DNA of 64,000 nt from an uncultured Eubacteriales bacterium (GTDB taxonomy: Bacteria > Bacillota > Clostridia > Oscillospirales > Acutalibacteraceae). The stretch covers positions 124,001-188,000 of the forward strand of contig CAKUFK010000003.1 of the NCBI GenBank assembly GCA_934647945.1, in the 5' to 3' direction. Shown here piece after piece: positions 60,282-64,000 of this stretch. Positions within the stretch are counted from its first letter, which is position 1. Each line of letters starts with the position of its first letter. The notes under the pieces were generated by a model. It saw only the letters and a program-made list of their open reading frames with translations. It was not told the origin of the DNA and searched no databases. A program made the translations under genes and the position numbers.

Positions 60282-60503
60282 TCATTCGACCTCGATCCAA
60301 TCCGCATCCGCTTTCCGGATGGACAGCTCATAGCCGCGCACGGTCACTTCCAGCGGATCGCCCAAAGGCGCCACCTTACGGATGTGGACATCTACCCCTC
60401 TGGTGATCCCCATATCCATGATGCGCCGTTTGACAGCGCCCTCTCCGTGGAGCTTGACCACCCTGACCGTGTCGCCGATTTTGGCCTGTCTCAGTGTTTT
60501 CAT
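60282..60503 (-). CDS. feoA: FeoA-family protein, copy adjacent to feoB
   Basis: 73 residues, MKTLRQAKIGDTVRVVKLHG, then AVKRRIMDMGITRGVDVHIR and the beta-strand end VTVRGYELSIRKADADWIEV. This is the SH3-like FeoA fold that binds FeoB and tunes iron uptake. GGAGGA precedes the ATG. The 91-bp gap to feoB contains a CTCCTC/GAGGAG hairpin (about 60243-60262). Confidence 0.94.
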   Translation of the reverse strand: MKTLRQAKIGDTVRVVKLHGEGAVKRRIMDMGITRGVDVHIRKVAPLGDPLEVTVRGYELSIRKADADWIEVE

Positions 60504-60539
60504 GCGGTGTTTCCTCCTCTCGTTTGATCTATACCAACA

Positions 60540-60752
60540 TCATTTGACCATAATTTTCTGCGCCATTTCCCTGCTGATCGCCACGCGGGCTTCCTTGACA
60601 TTGACGATCACGTTCCCCCCCAGGACGGTGATAACAGTGACGTCCCCTCCCGCTACAAAGCCGAGATTTTCAAGATGCTTTTTCACCTCGGGGTTTCCAC
60701 CCACCTTGACAATGGTGTTTTTTTCACCGATTTGTGCCAGTGTCAGCGGCAT
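60540..60752 (-). CDS. feoA: FeoA-family protein, promoter-proximal copy
   Basis: 70 residues, MPLTLAQIGEKNTIVKVGGN, PEVKKHLENLGFVAGGDVTV and NVIVNVKEARVAISREMAQK, a second SH3-like FeoA. It is clearly diverged from the other copy, so the two probably play different roles. It is the first gene of the feo transcript. The ATG is preceded by GGAAGGATGAGGCAGG, including a good ribosome site. Confidence 0.92.
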   Translation of the reverse strand: MPLTLAQIGEKNTIVKVGGNPEVKKHLENLGFVAGGDVTVITVLGGNVIVNVKEARVAISREMAQKIMVK

Positions 60753-60786
60753 CCTGCCTCATCCTTCCCCGTATCCTCCGTGTATA

Positions 60787-60834
60787 TTAGTTTAAACTAA
60801 CTTATGGGCGAAACAAAAGTTAGCTTTAGCTAAC
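60787..60834 (-). promoter_or_regulatory. Two DtxR/IdeR-like dyads in the feo leader
   Basis: TTAGTTTAAACTAA (60787-60800) and GTTAGCTTTAGCTAAC (60819-60834) share TTAG...CTAA half-sites like DtxR-family boxes. The second sits just downstream of the -10, at the predicted transcription start. Iron-dependent repression is the natural inference; no regulator gene is present here. Confidence 0.65.
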
Positions 60835-60841
60835 CATATAT

Positions 60842-60870
60842 AGAATACGCATATTTTCCCAATTTGTCAA
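60842..60870 (-). promoter_or_regulatory. Promoter of the feo operon
   Basis: On the minus strand: perfect TTGACA (60870-60865), 17-bp spacer, TATTCT (60847-60842). Confidence 0.8.
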
Positions 60871-61045
60871 GCTTTTCCCCTTCTGGCAGCCCTCCTTTCA
60901 TCCAAATTCGGAGATTTGACAGCGCGCTTCGCTTTTGTTAATCCGCAAATTGTGCAAAATCCCGATGCCCTTTGCCGGTAGACGGCAAGGGGAGGGGAAA
61001 CACGCACCGATATCCGCGGATCCCAGTGTTCCCGGCAGTTTTCAG

Positions 61046-61086
61046 CAAAAACGGCATACCCCGGAAGCCTTTCCCGGGGCATGCCG
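61046..61086 (-). terminator. Intrinsic terminator after the minus-strand membrane-protein gene
   Basis: CGGCAT.CCCCGG pairs with CCGGGG.ATGCCG around an 8-9-nt loop; on the minus strand it is followed by T5. Confidence 0.75.
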
Positions 61087-61107
61087 CTTCTGTTTTCGAA
61101 CAGGCTG

Positions 61108-61809
61108 TCAGCCCGCCGCCTGAAGGCGGCGCAGATTCTCGCTCCACCTTCGATTGATGGCGCGATGGATCAGAAAGATATAGGGGAGACCCAGATTCGT
61201 TTCGAGCAGGGAATTGACCAGCAGCGGGCCAAAGCCGCTGGCACGGATGCCGGTGATGAGAAGGACGAACTCCCAGGCGAACTGCACCAATATCCCGATG
61301 GCCAGAATCCAGGGCAGCGGGTACCGTTCTTCTTTCGGGCAGCGGACGTTGTGGAGGCACAGGATGGCATACCCGACAAACAGGAGTAGGGCCATGATGC
61401 CGTGGTAGCTTCCAGTCCCCCTGGAGATGACGATCCGGGCAAATCCCCCGCCGAAGTTCTGGCTGAGCAGAGCAACGGCCAGCCAGCCCGCAACGATGAG
61501 GACCGACCATTCGAGGGCATGCCCGTCCCGGTCGAGCCAGAGCCAGATCCATACGAAATTCGTGAAGCCATAGCTCATGCTCAGCCAGAGAAGGAACCAG
61601 AACGGGTCGGCGCCGCTGACCTCCCTGGTGCCGAGCAGAAGATAAAACCCGCCGTAATCCACCAGGAAATACAGCAGCCCGCCGAATAGGCCGAACAGGG
61701 CCGCCAGATATTTGCGGCACCACAGCAGCGCCCCGGCCAAAATGAGCAAAAACCCGATATCCAGCAGGATATAGAGCAGATTGAGATCGCGGGAGGGAAT
61801 GACCTCCAT
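61108..61809 (-). CDS. Multi-pass membrane protein of unknown function
   Basis: 233 residues from ATG 61809 (GGGAAG, 8-nt spacing), MEVIPSRDLNLLYILLDIGF. About seven hydrophobic helices with short loops, including YGFTNFVWIWLWLDRD and GTGSYHGIMALLLFVGYAIL. Several aromatic and Asn/His residues lie within helices (LVDYGGFYLLLG). I do not recognise the family. It is the last gene of a minus-strand cluster with the tautomerase, ArsC-like and YjbQ genes. Confidence 0.75.
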   Translation of the reverse strand: MEVIPSRDLNLLYILLDIGFLLILAGALLWCRKYLAALFGLFGGLLYFLVDYGGFYLLLGTREVSGADPFWFLLWLSMSYGFTNFVWIWLWLDRDGHALEWSVLIVAGWLAVALLSQNFGGGFARIVISRGTGSYHGIMALLLFVGYAILCLHNVRCPKEERYPLPWILAIGILVQFAWEFVLLITGIRASGFGPLLVNSLLETNLGLPYIFLIHRAINRRWSENLRRLQAAG

Positions 61810-61843
61810 ACTCGACACTTCCCTGTATGCGGTGTCCGGCGGA

Positions 61844-62182
61844 TTAGAAATTGCTGCCGTCGTAACCCCAGTATTTGACTTCCTCGTATTTGACGTAAAT
61901 CCGCTCGGAGGGGATGTTCAGTTCCTTGTTTAGCAGGGCGGTCACGGCTGCGGTCATCTTGTTGTAGGCCCCCCGGTCGGCTGCCCCATAAAGCTTGACC
62001 TCCACGAAGGCGGCGGCCTCGCCGCTGCCCTTGAAATACAGGCGGCAGTGATCCTCGAAGCTGAGCATCAGCCAGTCCTCGGTTTTGTACAGCAACGGCA
62101 TGAGCTCACCGAAGCTGGTTTTCAGCCGGGCCTCCTGTTCGGGTGAGATGGCGACATTTACTTTGGTCTGGATACAGGGCAT
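61844..62182 (-). CDS. MIF-type tautomerase
   Basis: 112 residues from ATG 62182 (AAGGAGG upstream), starting MPCIQTKVNVAISPEQ. After Met removal Pro1 becomes N-terminal, the catalytic base of the tautomerase superfamily. The length and the end RIYVKYEEVKYWGYDGSNF match the macrophage migration inhibitory factor pattern, whose C-terminus ends GWNNSTF. Likely cytosolic phenylpyruvate/dopachrome-type tautomerase; physiological substrate unknown. It follows the ArsC-like gene by 14 bp. Confidence 0.88.
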   Translation of the reverse strand: MPCIQTKVNVAISPEQEARLKTSFGELMPLLYKTEDWLMLSFEDHCRLYFKGSGEAAAFVEVKLYGAADRGAYNKMTAAVTALLNKELNIPSERIYVKYEEVKYWGYDGSNF

Positions 62183-62196
62183 AGGGTTTCCTCCTT

Positions 62197-62577
62197 TTAT
62201 ATGGATTGTACGGTTTCCCGCAGCAGGGCATCCCATTCGGCAGGACGGAAGCCGGGCAGGGCCCGGTCCCCGACGAGCAGAAGCGGACGTCGGACCAGCA
62301 TGCCGTCCGACGCGAGCAGGGCGAGCTGTTCCTCCTCGTCCAGCCCGGACAGACGCTCGGACAGGCGCATCGAACGGTAGAGCAGGCCGCTCGTATTGAA
62401 ATAGCGTTTGAGGGGCAGGCCTGCCTCACGGCTCCATCGGCGGAGCTCTTCCGCTGTAGGCCGCTGTTCCTTGATATGCCGCTCGGTAAATTCGATGCCC
62501 TGCTCCAGCAGCCATGCCCTGGCCTTCTGGCAGGTGGTGCAAGGTGGATATACAATGAGGGTAACCGGCTGTACCAT
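62197..62577 (-). CDS. ArsC/Spx-like thioredoxin-fold protein
   Basis: 126 residues. The N-terminal motif YPPCTTCQKARAWLLEQG carries a CxxC. FTERHIKEQRPTAEEL and KRYFNTSGLLYR match the ArsC/Spx/YffB family, and RRPLLLVGDRALPGFRP is the typical C-terminal block. It could be an arsenate reductase, a glutathione-like reductase or an Spx-type regulator. The LVRRPLLL region with no arsenic genes nearby favours the general YffB/Spx-like label. Confidence 0.87.
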   Translation of the reverse strand: MVQPVTLIVYPPCTTCQKARAWLLEQGIEFTERHIKEQRPTAEELRRWSREAGLPLKRYFNTSGLLYRSMRLSERLSGLDEEEQLALLASDGMLVRRPLLLVGDRALPGFRPAEWDALLRETVQSI

Positions 62578-62592
62578 ATTTCCTGCCCCTTT

Positions 62593-63009
62593 CTATTCGC
62601 CGATGATTTTAACGAGCGCGTGCTTGTCGCGCCCGCCGTCGAACTCATAATAAAAAATCTGTTCCCAGGTGCCGAAATCCAGCCGGCCCTCGGTAATTGC
62701 GACCACCGCCTCCCGGCCCATGACGGTGCGTTTGAGGTGGGCATCGGCGTTGTCTTCATACCCGTTATGGGCATAGCGGCTGTAGGGCTTTTCCGGGGCC
62801 AGGTTTTCGAGCCAGGCCTCGAAATCACGATGCAGGCCGCTTTCGTCGTCGTTGATGAAGACGCTGGCAGTGATGTTCATAGCATTGACCAGCACGAACC
62901 CCTCCCGCACGCCGCTCTCCCGCACCGCCTGCTCCACCTGGGAGGTGATGTTGACGAGGCCCCGTCGGGTGGGCAGATGAAACCACAGTTCTTTCCGGTA
63001 GCTTTTCAT
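62593..63009 (-). CDS. YjbQ (UPF0047) family protein
   Basis: 138 residues from ATG 63009. KELWFHLPTRRGLVNITSQV at the start, LVNAMNITASVFINDDE in the centre, then NADAHLKRTVMGREAVVAIT and GTWEQIFYYEFDGGR. These are hallmark blocks of YjbQ/UPF0047, reported to have weak thiamine phosphate synthase-like activity. It is first in a compact minus-strand set. The promoter at 63038-63066 precedes it. Confidence 0.92.
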   Translation of the reverse strand: MKSYRKELWFHLPTRRGLVNITSQVEQAVRESGVREGFVLVNAMNITASVFINDDESGLHRDFEAWLENLAPEKPYSRYAHNGYEDNADAHLKRTVMGREAVVAITEGRLDFGTWEQIFYYEFDGGRDKHALVKIIGE

Positions 63010-63037
63010 CGGGTTTCCCCCGCTTCCTTTTTCTACC

Positions 63038-63066
63038 AGTATACCAGATTTCCTTCGTGGGAACAA
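63038..63066 (-). promoter_or_regulatory. Promoter of the yjbQ cluster
   Basis: On the minus strand: TTGTTC (63066-63061), 17-bp spacer, extended -10 TGGTATACT with TATACT at 63043-63038. Confidence 0.65.
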
Positions 63067-63082
63067 GACCCCGGAGACTCTG

Positions 63083-63118
63083 AAAAGAAAAAGACCGGCC
63101 GCTCTCCCGGGCGGCCGG
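63083..63118 (-). terminator. Minus-strand terminator upstream of the yjbQ promoter
   Basis: CCGGCCGC/GCGGCCGG stem (63095-63102 with 63111-63118); on the minus strand a U-rich tail follows (complement of 63083-63092). It may stop transcripts coming from the sensor-kinase gene. Confidence 0.65.
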
Positions 63119-63126
63119 ATCACCTA

Positions 63127-63155
63127 TTGCGTTTGCGGCATTTTTCCTCTATACT
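63127..63155 (+). promoter_or_regulatory. Promoter of the RNHCP gene
   Basis: TTGCGT (63127-63132), 17-bp spacer, TATACT (63150-63155). Confidence 0.65.
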
Positions 63156-63185
63156 GGAGAAAAGGGCTTGTTTGGAGGTTCGGAC

Positions 63186-63500
63186 ATGGAAGAGCGGCAC
63201 TTTGTCAAAAATGACCAGGGGTTTGTCTGTGCGCACTGCGGACAGACGGTGGAGCCGCTGGGCTACACCTCCCGTAACCATTGCCCCCACTGCCTCTATT
63301 CTCTGCATGTGGACATCCATCCGGGAGACCGGCAGAACCCCTGCCGGGGCCTGATGGAACCGGTCGGTCTGGACATCTCCGCCAAAAAAGGCTATGTCAT
63401 CCGCTTTCGCTGCACGAAATGCGGAGGCGAAGGGCGGAATAAGGCCGCGCGGGACGACGATTTCGGTCTGCTGCTCCGTCTGTCCGCCAAAGAGTGCTAA
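63186..63500 (+). CDS. RNHCP-domain zinc-binding protein
   Basis: 104 residues from ATG 63186 (GGAGG upstream). Cys pairs FVCAHCGQTV, RNHCPHCLYS and FRCTKCGGEGRNKAA, with the signature RNHCPHCL that names the RNHCP family (PF12647). DRQNPCRGLMEPVG follows. Probably a zinc ribbon that binds nucleic acid; function unknown. Its stop codon overlaps that of the convergent sensor-kinase gene by 3 bp plus one neighbouring base. Confidence 0.92.
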   Translation: MEERHFVKNDQGFVCAHCGQTVEPLGYTSRNHCPHCLYSLHVDIHPGDRQNPCRGLMEPVGLDISAKKGYVIRFRCTKCGGEGRNKAARDDDFGLLLRLSAKEC

Positions 63501-64000
63501 CGCCGTCCCTCGGGCGGCTTGACCGCCGGCCAGCGGACGGTGATGGTGAGCTTGTTCTGGAGCAGCAGGGCCTCGGTTTCGCCCCCCATCTGCATCGCCA
63601 GGCGATGGACGATCGCCAGCCCCAGCCCTGTGTCCTGCCCGGTGCGCATCCTGTCGGCGGTGAAGAACCGGTCGAACAGGTGCTCAACATCCTGTGGCAG
63701 CAGGCCCGGCGCCAGGTTGGTGAAACAGGTGACCACCACCCCATCTTCCTGAAACGCCCGGATATACAAATCCCCCGCGCCATGCTTGATCGCGTTTTGA
63801 AACAGGTTGGTGTAGATGCGCAGCACGGCCTGGGGATCGCCCAGGATCGGTGACAGCCCCTCGGCGATGTCGATCTCCGCCTCCCGCCCGTCCGCGTTGA
63901 AGTCGGCGTAAAAGGCCGCCGCCAGTTCAACCAGAAGAGGCGCGAGCGCCACCGATTCCTGCGCGAGGGCATAGCCGCCCGCTTCCAGGCAGGACAGGTC
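63497..64000 (-). CDS. Sensor histidine kinase, C-terminal part (5' end outside window)
   Basis: The frame is open to the window edge, giving at least 167 residues of a HATPase_c domain. The N box is NLFQNAIKHG and the G box TGLGLAIVHRLAMQMGG; FDRFFTADRMRTGQ is the F-box region. The G1 box (DxGxG) is not obvious; the frame reads CFTNLAPGL there. It ends TVRWPAVKPPEGRR. The histidine and sensor parts lie outside the window, so the stimulus is unknown. It overlaps the convergent RNHCP gene at its stop. Confidence 0.85.
   Translation of the reverse strand, partial: DLSCLEAGGYALAQESVALAPLLVELAAAFYADFNADGREAEIDIAEGLSPILGDPQAVLRIYTNLFQNAIKHGAGDLYIRAFQEDGVVVTCFTNLAPGLLPQDVEHLFDRFFTADRMRTGQDTGLGLAIVHRLAMQMGGETEALLLQNKLTITVRWPAVKPPEGRR

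Overview
The window is a stretch of chromosome from a high-GC Bacillota bacterium, most likely a clostridial Oscillospiraceae/Ruminococcaceae-type organism. This is inferred from several Gram-positive markers: a groESL promoter with a perfect CIRCE (HrcA) operator, the yhbY-nadD/yqeK-LCP-rsfS gene order, NrdR, a PucR/CdaR-type regulator, an ftsEX locus with a PcsB-like hydrolase, and strong AGGAGG ribosome sites with frequent GTG/TTG starts. No tRNA, rRNA, CRISPR array, prophage or transposase gene was seen. Most of the content is housekeeping.

Layout: 1-3.2 kb holds the end of smc, two tandem YcxB-like membrane proteins and ftsY. 3.2-8.8 kb holds a GNAT gene, rdgB (in frame with an upstream membrane segment), yhbY, a nadD-yqeK fusion, an LCP protein, rsfS and rpsU. 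8.8-13.5 kb holds an RlmL-type rRNA methyltransferase, a MATE exporter and CIRCE-controlled groES-groEL. 13.5-18 kb is an accessory stretch with an unrecognised protein, a palindrome-rich gap, a TIM-barrel isomerase, nrdR and DUF1294. 18-26.3 kb holds two GHL10-like envelope proteins (one fused to an amidase), rlmB and a large degenerate P-type-ATPase-like protein. 26.3-31 kb holds an EF-G paralogue, efp, an acidic zinc-ribbon protein, a broken NUDIX gene and a nucleotidyltransferase.

31.3-39.9 kb is a purine operon on the minus strand, transcribed purE-purC-purF-purM-purN-purO-purH-purD. It has several oddities. The leader encodes a 24-codon peptide whose stop codon abuts an intrinsic terminator. 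The PurF-like protein lacks the glutaminase cysteine. PurH is reduced to the AICAR transformylase and is paired with an archaeal-type PurO IMP cyclohydrolase. A 520-bp non-coding element with terminal inverted repeats fills the purN-purO gap, and related sequence recurs at about 31.0 and 43.6-44.1 kb.

40-48.3 kb holds a GT2-GtrA fusion, a membrane GGDEF protein, a metallophosphoesterase, DUF4830, an RsuA-type pseudouridine synthase, a sugar-ABC ATPase and a PucR-type regulator. 48.7-53 kb is ftsE-ftsX-PcsB-like hydrolase-S41 protein (catalytic Ser absent). 53-57.5 kb holds cardiolipin synthase, a small membrane protein, a CmpB-family protein and an SPFH/ribbon-helix-helix pair behind a promoter that contains a perfect 31-bp dyad. 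57.5-60.9 kb is a feoA-feoA-feoB-FeoB-associated operon (minus strand) with two DtxR-like dyads at its start. 61-64 kb holds a membrane protein, a MIF-type tautomerase, an ArsC/Spx-like protein, YjbQ, an RNHCP protein and the 3' end of a sensor kinase gene.

A recurring theme is proteins that keep their fold but lose signature catalytic residues: PurF-like, P-type-ATPase-like, S41 and LCP. All functional calls come from reading the sequence; no database search was run.
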